Source: Macrothele yani (lineage: Eukaryota > Arthropoda > Arachnida > Araneae > Macrothelidae). Taken from it: a stretch of DNA of 64,000 nt. Under the pieces are notes generated by a model. The model made no database searches, was not told the DNA's origin, and saw only the letters and a list, made by a program, of their open reading frames with translations. The stretch is from positions 116,373,072 to 116,437,071 of the forward strand of contig CM076999.1 of the NCBI GenBank assembly GCA_039090855.1, given 5' to 3'. Below, in pieces: positions 9,055-21,800 of this stretch (within the stretch, counting starts at the first letter, position 1; every line of letters begins with the position of its first letter). The position numbers and the translations under genes are program-made.

Positions 9055-9170
9055 TAACGTGCATATCTGACACACGGCAGGATATTTAGTGGATCGAGCG
9101 TTCGTACCTGCCTGGGATCGATCCTGAGACTTTTCCGTGGCAGGAACGAACGTTGACCATTGGCAGTCCA
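9055..9170 (-). mobile_element. SINE family 2 fragment
   Basis: On the minus strand CAACGTTCG, GGATCGATCCCAGGCAGG and TACGAACGCTCGATCCAC match the plus-strand copy at 3,829 in the same order. The tail part is missing. Confidence 0.7.
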
Positions 9171-9714
9171 GGATATGAAAACACATTTTCTGAAAATCCG
9201 ACATATTTTCCCTGGACCTGGTGAAAAGAGAAAGGTTATGGCCGCTTACTTCTGACAGCATTACGATTTCCTTGTGATTCCTAGGCATTGTTTATGACGT
9301 TCACCAGAATACACGTCCAAAAAAGACGGTCATAAAATTTATGATGTGGCTATTCACTCGGTCAATTGGCCCCAAGATCGATATGGGCAGCTCCCGAAGT
9401 CCCTTGATCTTCATTAGAGGTGGATCGGAAATCACGTCACAGTTACTTCGTCACCTTTAAGACCAGTGGCAAAAAGAAACAGTTCTAAGTTCACTGATAA
9501 GAAAGTCACTGTTAGTCTTGAATGCTTGGAGTCCGAAGTCATTGTTACATCACAGTTTCAGTTACCATGTCCCCATATCGGAACAATTTGTCTTCTTTTC
9601 TGTTGAAACATCATATAACTAGATAGTGATGTGAGCTTTCTTTCAGCCTCCCCTTTTCTCCACGCTTAAGATAGTTTCTTTTTTGGCTTTCTCTCCTAAA
9701 CAAAGAATTCAAAG
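9171..9714. other. No gene seen
   Basis: No recognisable gene or repeat until the tandem array that starts near 9,715. Confidence 0.45.
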
Positions 9715-10075
9715 CCAGAAGTTGTAATAGTAATTTTTTCACTGTTACAAGAAAGATGGTGACTCACCGTTCCGGCTTCTTTATAGCTCCGTCACCTCTT
9801 TCGTAAACAGTGATTTTGTTACTGTTACAGTAAGACAGTGACTAGCGGTTCCGGCTGTTTCACATCTCCGTCACCATGGTCGTAAATAGTAATTTTTTCA
9901 TTGTTACAAGTAAGACGGCGATTTGTAGTTCCGGCTTCTTTACAGCTCCGTCACCGCTGTCGTAAATAGTGACTTTGTCACTGTTACAAATCAAATGGAG
10001 ACTCGTATTTCCGGCTTCTTTACAGCTCCGTCACCGCTGTTGTAAACGGTGGTTTTATTACCGTTTAAATTCACC
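9715..10075 (+). repeat. 80-bp tandem array (4-5 units)
   Basis: Units contain CTCCGTCACC (9787, 9867, 9946, 10026) and TTCCGGCTTCTTTA, about 80 bp apart and moderately diverged. Confidence 0.85.
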
Positions 10076-10079
10076 GTTG

Positions 10080-10844
10080 CTTGCACTGAACTGCAACCGT
10101 TGTCACTGTGACAGGAAAATCCCTGTTAAGCCCACCTCTAGTTCTAGTTACTGGTGTATACTTATCGTTAATTTGATCAATAGAAATATTCTTCTTATTA
10201 CTTAAAGGTAAAGAAAGGTGCCATCTCTTCTCATAATGGACACAACATTTAATCATTATTTCAATAAATAAAGAAGTAGTGTAATTTCCTTACTATTTTG
10301 CGGAGTCTATCAGCTGAAATTCGTTTGATCTCATAAAGCACCGTTGTATTCCTGCGTCGGCCCATAGAGCTGCAACATGGTCGTAGAACTCCTAAATGGA
10401 AAGTAAAAGGAATTTCTGATGCTGCTGCACAAAAGTCACAAGAATTATCCAAAAACAGTTATTTCAGCACACCGCACAATATAGAAAATGGCAGACCGGA
10501 AGGTATTTGTCAGAGAGTCATGCGGCTGGTGACTATATGTCGACGGTTCGATTACGTACAGTTGCGACCAATCACGTGATATAAGAGGGAGATAAAACAG
10601 CAAAAACACTCGGCGTAGTTCGATTCGGTAGTCCAACCATGGCGTGAGGACAGCTGCTTCGCAGCGATTTCTGTGGCTAAACATGTGCAAGGCGTAAGAA
10701 TGTCTAAACGATGTCATCAAGAATCCCACACTGTAAAAACATTCTGAAATTGACGAGCCACTTTCCGTGATTCCTTTCAGTAATTAACGAAGCATATTTC
10801 TGACATCCTTTTCCGTGAAATAGCGGAAAGAAACCTGAATTTCA
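10080..10844. other. No gene seen
   Basis: Short open frames only (for example 10,445-10,729 minus). None has a recognisable domain. Confidence 0.45.
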
Positions 10845-11440
10845 TGGAGTTTTCGTACGTAAGTAAATTTGGAATATTTAGAAAACACTTTGGAATTCCT
10901 TTCTTATATTGGCGGCAAATTTCCGTTTTCAAGATGTGTTAACGGAAAATTATGAATTTTTCAGAAACCTTTCCGCAATTCCTTTCTTATACTGACGGTA
11001 AATGATCGTTTTTAAGATGTGTTAACGGAAAGTTCTGAATTTTTCAGAAACCTTTCCGCAATTCCTTTCTTATACTGACTGTAAATGGTCGTTTTTAAGA
11101 TGTGTTAACGGAAAATTCTGAATTTTCAGAAACCTTTCCGCAATTCCTTTCTTATACTGACGGTAAATGATCGTTTTTAAGATGTGTTAACGGAAAGTTC
11201 TGAATTTTTCAGAGACCTTTCCGCAATTCCTTTCTTATACTGACTGTAAATGGTCGTTTTTAAGATGTGTTAACGGAAAAGTCTGAATTTTCAGAAACCT
11301 TTCCGCAATTCCTTTCTTATACTGACGGTAAATGATCGTTTTTAAGATGTGTTAACGGAAAGTTCTGAATTTTTCAGAAACCTCTCCGCAATTTCTTTCT
11401 TATATTAATGGAAAAATTCCTTTCTCACTTTTTTCCGTAT
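10845..11440 (+). repeat. 82- to 83-bp tandem array (about 7 units)
   Basis: Units contain CCGCAATTCCTTTCTTATAC and TTTTTAAGATGTGTTAACGG. They begin near 10,845 with degenerate copies and become highly similar between 10,970 and 11,400. A possibly related TTCCGT-rich sequence lies near 36,480-36,790. Confidence 0.88.
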
Positions 11441-11554
11441 CCATATGACGAAAATTTTTCACTAAGAAGAACGATTCGGGAAACTTCCTGAGGTTTGATC
11501 AACTGTTGAATTTCAATCGTCAGTCGAAGGATCTGATTTTGATGTTTTGCAGAG

Positions 11555-11625
11555 AGAGAGAGCGGTCGATTATTCGTCGAGAGGAAGGCGGGATGAGCAA
11601 ACTTTACTGTCTATTAACCTTGTCT
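11555..11625 (+). repeat. Single-copy relative of the 149-bp satellite
   Basis: GAGGAAGGCGGGATGAGCAA followed by TTTACTGTCTATTA matches the last unit and right flank of the satellite at 29.9-31.86 kb. The satellite therefore belongs to a dispersed element. Confidence 0.7.
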
Positions 11626-11699
11626 CGATACAGCCTAAATTGATTGTTGACGTGTGTACATTTGGAGAGAAGAGGAAAACCGAAATCTTTCCTGCAGTA

Positions 11700-12100
11700 T
11701 TAGAGAAATTGACTACTACGGTGGTGGAGGACTCCTGGTTTTGGCTGTCTTCACGCTGGATGGACGTACGCGGTTTCACGTGTTTCCAGGAGGCACCACA
11801 ACTGCTTCACGCTACAGGGATGACATCCTACAGCTCTGTCAACGAGTTTTCAGGGAGCTGTTCTCCCCCAGTTCCTTTCTATGGTCAATAGCACCCGTCT
11901 CCATAAGGCTGGGCTAGTGGGTGAATATCTGGAGAGTGAGGATATTCACAGGATGGAGTGACTCGCGAGATCTCCGGACCTGAATCCAATAGAGCATGTC
12001 TGGAATGCCCTGGGACGAGCAATTGCAAGCCGACAGCCCCCTCCGAAAATCCTCTCGGGACTCCGACGCAACTTGGTGGAGGAGTGGCACTAAATAACAC
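11700..12100 (+). pseudogene. Tc1-like transposase 3' fragment
   Basis: Frames on the plus strand give a WGGIHAG-like segment near 11,730 and YLESEDIHRMEWLARSPDLN then PIEHVWNALGRAIASR near 11,930-12,030, the third catalytic region of a DD34E transposase. It resembles the gene at 62,178-63,998 (shared LESEDI and NPIE.VW.ALGR). Multiple frame breaks; the N-terminal half is absent. Confidence 0.8.
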
Positions 12101-12156
12101 AAACTTTCATTCACATACTTGTAAACATCATGAGGGATCGCTGTGCGAGCTGTATA

Positions 12157-13384
12157 CAGGGGCTGGACAGAATAATGTGAACACCTAGGAAAAGAAGGTT
12201 TTACGTACCTAATAGGGTGTGGGACCACCTTTGGCATTCAAAACCACCTGAATCCTCCTTGAAATTCACGCGTACAAATCCTGGATGGTGGTCAGGGGGA
12301 TGTTACACCATTCTTCAAGCAGAAACTGCTCCAGGTCCCTGAGAGATGCAGGAGGAAGACAACGGGATCTCACTCTGTTTTCCAGCACAGACCGCAGTGG
12401 CTCGATTATGTTAAAGACTGGTGATTGGGGAGGCCAAGAAAGGTGTGAAAGTTCGTCCTCGTGTTTCACAAACCCTGATTGGATATTCTGAGCTCTGTGA
12501 ATTGGGGCGTTATCATCTTGATAGATGGCATCCCCTTGCAGAAAACACTGCCTGAGCCATTCGACGCACTTGATTGGCCAAAATAATTTCATACGCTCTG
12601 CCAGTCATTCGTCCTTTGAAGGTGATCAGGTGACCTGCTGAAAACCACGATATGATAGCCCAGAGCATGACAGAACCACCACCATGCTGCACTGTTGGGA
12701 GTAGACAATCTAGGTTGTACGCTTCTGACAGTGTTCTTCACACAGGCTGCAGTGGTGAATAGTGTGAACTCCTCCGATCCCATTACACGCTGCCATGCAT
12801 CAGCAGTTCACGTTGTATGTCGCCGTTGTGCATTCGCCCGGGTCACCAGAGGTTTTGCAATAGCAGCTCTGGCCATGAATATCTTGTTTAGGCAGTTTTC
12901 TGCCACTATTTTTGTTTATAGTGGAGTCTGGAGATGCAGATTGAGCTCCGCGTTAATTTTCGGCGCTGTGATCTTCTTATTACCGGTGACAATCCTCTTT
13001 AATGTTTTCCTGTCTGTATCAGTCAGGGTCGTTTTCCGGCCGTCCTTGTGTTTCGTATATGAGGTTTTTCCTCGAATACGGTATGCTGTCATGACGCTAG
13101 ACACAGGAGCTCTCGATACCCCAACTACCCCCGCAAATGTTGTCACGGAAGCACCAACTAGCCGGCCACCAACAATTAGCCCTCTTTCGAAGTCCGTTAG
13201 GCCGTTCACCCTGAAAGAACTTTTGCAACAAGACACTTTAAATGCACTTAAATAGGACCTTGAGGTCCTAAGAAAAGCTATTACAACCAAAAAGTGGTGG
13301 ATACTTTTGCGTATTGCGACGTACGCAGTTGCATTAAAAGTCACGTCTTTAAGCGCGGTGTTGACATTGTTCTGTCCAACATTG
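12157..13384 (-). mobile_element. Tc1/mariner-type element (family C), complete, inactive
   Basis: The left end CAGGGGCTGGACAGAATAAT and the inverted right end CAATGTTGGACAGAACAATG form TIRs of about 28 bp, flanked by TA at 12155-12156 and 13385-13386. The length, about 1.23 kb, is normal for the group. Confidence 0.85.
12266..13260 (-). pseudogene. Tc1-like transposase (family C), disabled
   Basis: Read on the minus strand from about 13,260: VNGLTDFERGLIVGGRLVGA (helix-turn-helix part), then DGRKTTLTDTDRKTLKRIV. Frames change near 12,900 and 12,590. The last frame has IYQDDNAPIHRA (second catalytic Asp, near 12,520) and NIIEPLRSVLE (third, near 12,410). The longer frame reaching 13,482 runs through the TIR and is not part of the gene. 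Confidence 0.85.
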
Positions 13385-13434
13385 TATCTGCTTGGGGTAA
13401 TCACAGATGTATCATTTATTAGCCTCTCGAAATG

Positions 13435-13515
13435 CGTGTTACTTGCTACATTACTTTTGAACTGCCATGCTACCACGCGCAAGTTTCTTCCTCGTGCGAT
13501 GATGGTATGTCCGTA
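13435..13515 (+). repeat. Dispersed repeat shared with 33,800-33,880
   Basis: CTTGCT..ATTACTTTTGAACTGCCATG and TTCTTCCTCGTGCGATGATG recur with small changes at 33,820-33,875. Nature unknown. Confidence 0.6.
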
Positions 13516-13608
13516 TCAACTTTAATCAAACTCCGTATCAACTTTAATCAAACTCTGTTGAGTGGATTTTGTATTATTCATGATTTTCCCTTGAAATATG
13601 ATAATATA

Positions 13609-14972
13609 CCGTGCAAATTAATTGGGACAAGCTATTTTATTCTCAGAATTGTAATGTGATCGCCAGTTGATGTCGGAAACCCACGTAAACCGGTTTTATC
13701 AGCTATGAGGTAGTGTGACTGTTAGAACTTGATAGTAAGAATGTGGTTTGACCGGTTTTAAACAGGAAATAGGCACTTCAGCTTTAGTTGTGAGCTTTAG
13801 TGTGTGACAGGTGGATGTTAGTTTTTGCTCTCTGTGAGTACGTGTTGCTTTCGTGTATTGAAAAATGGATATTTCCCCAAGAAAGTGTACAAAAATAATT
13901 GCTCTGAAGGATTACACTTCTATGACAGTGAGAGGTATCGCCTCTGTAGTTGGAGTAGGCAAATCAGGTGTATCAAGACTGCTTACTCGATACAATGTAT
14001 CTGGATCATCGTCTCCAAAAAGTAGAGGTAAACGTGGAAGAAAACGAAAAACAACTCCACGAATCGATAAATAACTAATCAGAAATAGTAAAATGAATCC
14101 AAAAAAAAAAAAAAAAAAAAAAAAAAACAAGCACTGACCTTCAAAGAGATTTATTGGCTAGTGGTCTGGATGTTAGTGATTCAACTGTACGCCGCAGGCT
14201 TCTGAAAGTTGGCCGGAAGGCAAGAAGACCAACGAAAAAACAATATTTGAATGCGAAAATGAAGATAAAACGTTTAGCATGGGTCAAAAAATATAAATCA
14301 TGAACTGCTGAGACTGGAAAAAGGTAATTTTCAGTGATGAAACTTATTTATTTGTACAGGGTTTCCAAGCAAATGTCGTTAGACGAAGCAACGGTGAACC
14401 CTTAAACCTTGAGCATGTATGTCAAACAAACTATAAAACACCTTCCGAAACAGATGTTTTGGGGTTTTATCACATCAAATGGCACTGGAAGCTTAGTTCC
14501 TGTTCAGGGTATGATGAATTCAGCCAAGTACGTAGAAATATTACAACGTAGGATTGTTCCATTCTTGCAAACTTTTGACGGAACATTTTAACATGACTTG
14601 GCCCCATGTCATAATTCGAAATTGGTCAGGAATTTCATGCTGGAATATAAAATTAATTTGCATGATTGGCCTGGAAATTCGATTTCGATTCCATAAAAAT
14701 CTTGTGGAATATTTTGAAGAGACGTTTAGGTAAAATGGACTGTACAACCAAAGAACGCATGATAATGAATGCTATAAAAGTGTGGTTCCACGATTATGAA
14801 GTCAAAAATATGTGCACTCAATTAGTGGAGTCCATGTCAAAACGAATTCAAGAGGTCATTTCTGCTAAAGGAGGACATACTTCATACTAATACAGTTATT
14901 TATCAGTGTATATCAAGGCATAGTTTTGGAAAAAAGAGTGCTTTTTTACTTTGTCCCAACTAATTTGCACAG
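13609..14972 (+). mobile_element. Tc1-like element (family D), complete, inactive
   Basis: The left end CCGTGCAAATTAATTGGGAC and inverted right end CTGTGCAAATTAGTTGGGAC are near-identical TIRs, flanked by TA on both sides (13607-13608, 14973-14974). Length 1.36 kb. Confidence 0.9.
13865..14890 (+). pseudogene. Tc1-like transposase (family D), disabled
   Basis: ATG at 13865 opens MDISPRKCTKIIALKDYTSM; the helix-turn-helix part reads VRGIASVVGVGKSGVSRLL. A stop follows at about 14,072 and a 27-bp poly-A run at 14,100 breaks the gene. Later frames show KVIFSDETYLF (first Asp, near 14,330), HDLAPCHNSK (second, near 14,600; Asp in place, following Asn altered), and a C-terminal frame 14,666-14,890 ending in a natural-looking stop. 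Confidence 0.88.
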
Positions 14973-15402
14973 TATAGTAGAACATTTTAAACTCAATAGC
15001 ACGCAGTTTACCTCAGGAAAATCGTAGGCATCTGTCATGCTCAGTTCTTGAATGAAGTTCAAACTATGTTCATTAGATGTGTCAGCCAGCTTTTCTGGAG
15101 GCTTCAGATGTATCATATTACCAGTAAGCTCCTATATAATGAAATAAATATATAAGGATCGTCCAAATGAAACATAGCTGTTGGAGTTAAGTGTATTTTA
15201 TTACAGCATATGAATATGTACACAGGTAATTATATCAGCACACCGGACGAAAAATTAGTCACCCCTAACAGAAATGACAAGACAAAGTTACCGGTTGCAC
15301 AGAGAGCGCCGTGATAGCATTGCTGGAAGATAAATAGCACTGAAGTTGTCTGTTTAGTGCAGTGGTAAAGAGCAATCGTGTGTGTTGAATTTAGTCTACA
15401 AC

Positions 15403-15840
15403 ATGGGTCGTAAGACTGACGTTACTGAGTGGCCAAAAGGAACCATCGTGTTTGGCAGTGCCCGCAGACACAAAGTGAACGAATTTGCCCGATTTGTTGG
15501 TGTGTCGAAGCGTACTGTCCAGCGGGTCTACAAAAAGTGGTGTAGTTCGCAGTCAACTGAAAATCGGCGACGTAACTGTGGCCGGAAAATGATTCGCACC
15601 TACAGTGACCGCCACAATGTTTCACGCCTAGTAACTGCAAACCGGTTTCAAACCTGGCAACAATTTCTCCAAACAGTAAATGAAAGTCCACTCCAACGAA
15701 TTTCTGAAAGGACATTGCGACGAGAACTGCATGCGATGGACATGTGGAGCAGAGTACCCCGGAAGAGGCCTCTTTTACTAGAAAGTCACAAAGTCGCACG
15801 TTTGCAATGAGCTGAGAGGCACCAAAACTTTACTGTGTAG
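15403..15840 (+). pseudogene. Tc1-like transposase N-terminal part (family E)
   Basis: ATG at 15403 (upstream in-frame GTG ignored) opens MGRKTDVTEWPKGTIVFGSA. The DNA-binding region follows: VNEFARFVGVSKRTVQRVYK, then a second helix-rich part to MWSRVPRKRPLLLESHKVAR. A stop at 15,808-15,810 (TGA, where the family usually has Trp) ends the frame. Just downstream the first satellite unit has TAG in place of GAG. The gene was therefore dead, or died, around the expansion. Confidence 0.9.
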
Positions 15841-18800
15841 GATTGGAAACGAGTAATTCGGTCTGATGAGTCTCGTTTTTGTTTGTACTCCAATGATAGG
15901 AGGCGACGTGTGCATCACAGGCCCAATGAAGCCTTTAATCCTGATTGTGTAGAACTTTACTGTGGAGGATTGGAAACTAGTAATTTGGTCTGATGAGTCT
16001 CGTTTTTGTTTGTACTCCAATGATAAGAGGCGACGAGTGCATCGCAGGCCCAATGAAGCCTTTAATCCTGATTGTGTCGAACTTTACTGTGGAGGATTGG
16101 AAACTAGTAATTTGGTCTGATGAGTCTCGTTTTTGTTTGTATTCCCCTGATGGGAGGCGACGAGTGCATCGCAGGCCGAATGAAGCCTTTAATCCTGATT
16201 GTGTCGAACTTTACTGTGGAGGATTGGAAACGAGTAATTTGGTCTGATGAGTCTCGTTTTTGTTTGTACTCCAATGATGGGAGGCGACGAGTGCATCGCA
16301 GGCCCAATGAAGCCTTTAATCCTGATTGTGTCGAACTTTACTGTGGAGGATTGGAAACGAGTAATTCGGTCTGATGAGTCTCGTTTTTGTTTGTACTCCA
16401 ATGATAGGAGGCGCCAAGTGCATCGCAGGCCCAATGAAGCCTTTAATCCTGATTGTGTCGAACTTTACTGTGGAGGATTGGAAACGAGTAATTTGGTCTG
16501 ATGAGTCTCGTTTTTGTTTGTACTCCAATGATGGGAGGCGACGTGTGCATCACAGGCCCAATGAAGCCTTTAATCCTGATTGTGTAGAACTTTACTGTGG
16601 AGGATTGGAAACGAGTAATTTGGTCTGATGAGTCTCGTTTTTGTTTGTACTCCAATGATGGGAGGCGACGAGTGCATCGCAGGCCGAATGAAGCCTTTAA
16701 TCCTGATTGTGTCGAACTTTACTGTGGAGGATTGGAAACGAGTAATTTGGTCTGATGAGTCTCGTTTTTGTTTGTACTCCAAATGATAGGAGGCGACGAG
16801 TGCATCGCAGGCCCAATGAAGCCTTTAATCCTGATTGTGTCGAACTTTACTGTGGAGGATTGGAAACGAGAAATTTGGTCTGATGAGTCTCGTTTTTGTT
16901 TGTACTCCAATGATGGGAAGCGACGAGTGCATCGCAGGCCGAATGAAGCCTTTAATCCTGATTGTGTCGAACTTTACTGTGGAGGATTGGAAACGAGTAA
17001 TTTGGTCTGATGAGTCTCGTTTTTGTTTGTACTCCAATGATGGGAGGCGACGAGTGCATCGCAGGCCCAATGAAGCCTTTAATCCTGATTGTGTCGAACT
17101 TTACTGTGGAGGATTGGAAACGAGTAATTTGGTCTGATGAGTCTCGTTTTTGTTTGTACTCCAATGATAGGAGGCGACGAGTGCATCGCAGGCCCAATGA
17201 AGCCTTTAATCCTGATTGTGTCGAACTTTACTGTGGAGGATTGGAAACGAGTAATTTGGTCTGATGAGTCTCGTTTTTGTTTGTACTCCAATGATGGGAA
17301 GCGACGAGTGCATCGCAGGCCGAATGAAGCCTTTAATCCTGATTGTGTCGAACTTTACTGTGGAGGATTGGAAACGAGTAATTTGGTCTGATGAGTCTCG
17401 TTTTTGTTTGTACTCCAATGATGGGAGGCGACGAGTGCATCGCAGGCCGAATGAAGCCTTTAATCCTGATTGTGTCGAACTTTACTGTGGAGGATTGGAA
17501 ACGAGTAATTTGGTCTGATGAGTCTCGTTTTTGTTTGTACTCCAATGATGGGAGGCGACGAGTGCATCGCAGGCCCAATGAAGCCTTTAATCCTGATTGT
17601 GTAGAACTTTACTGTGGAGGATTGGAAACGAGTAATTTGGTCTGATGAGTCTCGTTTTTGTTTGTACTCCAATGATAGGAGGCGACGAGTGCATCGCAGG
17701 CCCAATGAAGCCTTTAATCCTGATTGTGTCGAACTTTACTGTGGAGGATTGGAAACGAGTAATTTGGTCTGATGAGTCTCGTTTTTGTTTGTACTCCAAT
17801 GATGGGAAGCGACGAGTGCATCGCAGGCCGAATGAAGCCTTTAATCCTGATTGTGTCGAACTTTACTGTGGAGGATTGGAAACGAGTAATTTGGTCTGAT
17901 GAGTCTCGTTTTTGTTTGTACTCCAATGATGGGAAGCGACGAGTGCATCGCAGGCTGAATGAAGCCTTTAATCCTGATTGTGTCGAACTTTACTGTGGAG
18001 GATTGGAAACGAGTAATTTGGTCTGATGAGTCTCGTTTTTGTTTGTACTCCAATGATGGGAGGCGACGAGTGCATCGCAGGCCCAATGAAGCCTTTAATC
18101 CTGATTGTGTCGAACTTTACTGTGGAGGATTGGAAACGAGTAATTTGGTCTGATGAGTCTCGTTTTTGTTTGTACTCCAATGATGGGAGGCGACGAGTGC
18201 ATCGCAGGCCGAATGAAGCCTTTAATCCTGATTGTGTCGAACTTTACTGTGGAGGATTGGAAACGAGTAATTTGGTCTGATGAGTCTCGTTTTTGTTTGT
18301 ACTCCAATGATGGGAAGCGACGAGTGCATCGCAGGCCGAATGAAGCCTTTAATCCTGATTGTGTCGAACTTTACTGTGGAGGATTGGAAACGAGTAATTT
18401 GGTCTGATGAGTCTCGTTTTTGTTTGTACTCCAATGATGGGAGGCGACGAGTGCATCGCAGGCCCAATGAAGCCTTTAATCCTGATTGTGTCGAACTTTA
18501 CTGTGGAGGATTGGAAACGAGTAATTTGGTCTGATGAGTCTCGTTTTTGTTTGTACTCCAATGATGGGAGGCGACGAGTGCATCGCAGGCCCAATGAAGC
18601 CTTTAATCCTGATTGTGTCGAACTTTACTGTGGAGGATTGGAAACGAGTAATTTGGTCTGATGAGTCTCGTTTTTGTTTGTACTCCAATGATGGGAGGCG
18701 ACGAGTGCATCGCAGGCCCAATGAAGCCTTTAATCCTGATTGTGTCGAACTTTACTGTGGAGGATTGGAAACGAGTAATTTGGTCTGATGAGTCTCGTTT

Positions 18801-21800
18801 TTGTTTGTACTCCAATGATGGGAGGCGACGAGTGCATCGCAGGCCGAATGAAGCCTTTAATCCTGATTGTGTCGAACTTTACTGTGGAGGATTGGAAACG
18901 AGTAATTTGGTCTGATGAGTCTCGTTTTTGTTTGTACTCCAATGATGGGAGGCGACGAGTGCATCGCAGGCCCAATGAAGCCTTTAATCCTGATTGTGTC
19001 GAACTTTACTGTGGAGGATTGGAAACGAGTAATTTGGTCTGATGAGTCTCGTTTTTGTTTGTACTCCAATGATGGGAGGCGACGAGTGCATCGCAGGCCG
19101 AATGAAGCCTTTAATCCTGATTGTGTCGAACTTTACTGTGGAGGATTGGAAACGAGTAATTCGGTCTGATGAGTCTCGTTTTTGTTTGTACTCCAATGAT
19201 AGGAGGCGACGAGTGCATCGCAGGCCCAATGAAGCCTTTAATCCTGATTGTGTCGAACTTTACTGTGGAGGATTGGAAACGAGTAATTTGGTCTGATGAG
19301 TCTCGTTTTTGTTTGTACTCCAATGATGGGAGGCGACGAGTGCATCGCAGGCCCAATGAAGCCTTTAATCCTGATTGTGTCGAACTTTACTGTGGAGGAT
19401 TGGAAACGAGTAATTTGGTCTGATGAGTCTCGTTTTTGTTTGTACTCCAATGATGGGAGGCGACGAGTGCATCGCAGGCCCAATGAAGCCTTTAATCCTG
19501 ATTGTGTCGAACTTTACTGTGGAGGATTGGAAACGAGTAATTTGGTCTGATGAGTCTCGTTTTTGTTTGTACTCCAATGATAGGAGGCGACGAGTGCATC
19601 GCAGGCCCAATGAAGCCTTTAATCCTGATTGTGTCGAACTTTACTGTGGAGGATTGGAAACGAGTAATTTGGTCTGATGAGTCTCGTTTTTGTTTGTACT
19701 CCAATGATGGGAGGCGACGAGTGCATCGCAGGCCCAATGAAGCCTTTAATCCTGATTGTGTCGAACTTTACTGTGGAGGATTGGAAACGAGTAATTTGGT
19801 CTGATGAGTCTCGTTTTTGTTTGTACTCCAATGATGGGAGGCGACGAGTGCATCGCAGGCCCAATGAAGCCTTTAATCCTGATTGTGTCGAACTTTACTG
19901 TGGAGGATTGGAAACGAGTAATTTGGTCTGATGAGTCTCGTTTTTGTTTGTACTCCAATGATGGGAGGCGACGAGTGCATCGCAGGCCCAATGAAGCCTT
20001 TAATCCTGATTGTGTCGAACTTTACTGTGGAGGATTGGAAACGAGTAATTTGGTCTGATGAGTCTCGTTTTTGTTTGTACTCCAATGATGGGAGGCGACG
20101 AGTGCATCGCAGGCCCAATGAAGCCTTTAATCCTGATTGTGTCGAACTTTACTGTGGAGGATTGGAAACGAGTAATTTGGTCTGATGAGTCTCGTTTTTG
20201 TTTGTACTCCAATGATGGGAGGCGACGAGTGCATCGCAGGCCGAATGAAGCCTTTAATCCTGATTGTGTCGAACTTTACTGTGGAGGATTGGAAACGAGT
20301 AATTTGGTCTGATGAGTCTCGTTTTTGTTTGTACTCCAATGATGGGAGGCGACGAGTGCATCGCAGGCCCAATGAAGCCTTTAATCCTGATTGTGTCGAA
20401 CTTTACTGTGGAGGATTGGAAACGAGTAATTTGGTCTGATGAGTCTCGTTTTTGTTTGTACTCCAATGATGGGAGGCGACGAGTGCATCGCAGGCCCAAT
20501 GAAGCCTTTAATCCTGATTGTGTCGAACTTTACTGTGGAGGATTGGAAACGAGTAATTTGGTCTGATGAGTCTCGTTTTTGTTTGTACTCCAATGATGGG
20601 AAGCGACGAGTGCATCGCAGGCCGAATGAAGCCTTTAATCCTGATTGTGTCGAACTTTACTGTGGAGGATTGGAAACGAGTAATTTGGTCTGATGAGTCT
20701 CGTTTTTGTTTGTACTCCAATGATGGGAGGCGACGAGTGCATCGCAGGCCCAATGAAGCCTTTAATCCTGATTGTGTCGAACTTTACTGTGGAGGATTGG
20801 AAACGAGTAATTTGGTCTGATGAGTCTCGTTTTTGTTTGTACTCCAATGATGGGAGGCGACGAGTGCATCGCAGGCCGAATGAAGCCTTTAATCCTGATT
20901 GTGTCGAACTTTACTGTGGAGGATTGGAAACGAGTAATTTGGTCTGATGAGTCTCGTTTTTGTTTGTACTCCAATGATGGGAGGCGACGAGTGCATCGCA
21001 GGCCCAATGAAGCCTTTAATCCTGATTGTGTCGAACTTTACTGTGGAGGATTGGAAACGAGTAATTTGGTCTGATGAGTCTCGTTTTTGTTTGTACTCCA
21101 ATGATGGGAGGCGACGAGTGCATCGCAGGCCCAATGAAGCCTTTAATCCTGATTGTGTCGAACTTTACTGTGGAGGATTGGAAACGAGTAATTTGGTCTG
21201 ATGAGTCTCGTTTTTGTTTGTACTCCAATGATGGGAGGCGACGAGTGCATCACAGGCCCAATGAAGCCTTTAATCCTGATTGTGTCGAACTTTACTGTGG
21301 AGGATTGGAAACGAGTAATTTGGTCTGATGAGTCTCGTTTTTGTTTGTACTCCAATGATGGGAGGCGACGAGTGCATCGCAGGCCCAATGAAGCCTTTAA
21401 TCCTGATTGTGTCGAACTTTACTGTGGAGGATTGGAAACGAGTAATTTGGTCTGATGAGTCTCGTTTTTGTTTGTACTCCAATGATGGGAGGCGACGAGT
21501 GCATCGCAGGCCCAATGAAGCCTTTAATCCTGATTGTGTCGAACTTTACTGTGGAGGATTGGAAACCAGTAATTTGGTCTGATGAGTCTCGTTTTTGTTT
21601 GTACTCCAATGATGGGAGGCGACGAGTGCATCGCAGGCCCAATGAAGCCTTTAATCCTGATTGTGTCGAACTTTACTGTGGAGGATTGGAAACGAGTAAT
21701 TTGGTCGGATGAGTCTCGTTTTTGTTTGTACTCTAATGATGGGTGGCGACGAGTGCATCGCAGGCCCAATGAAGCCTTTTATCCTGATTGTGTCGAACTT

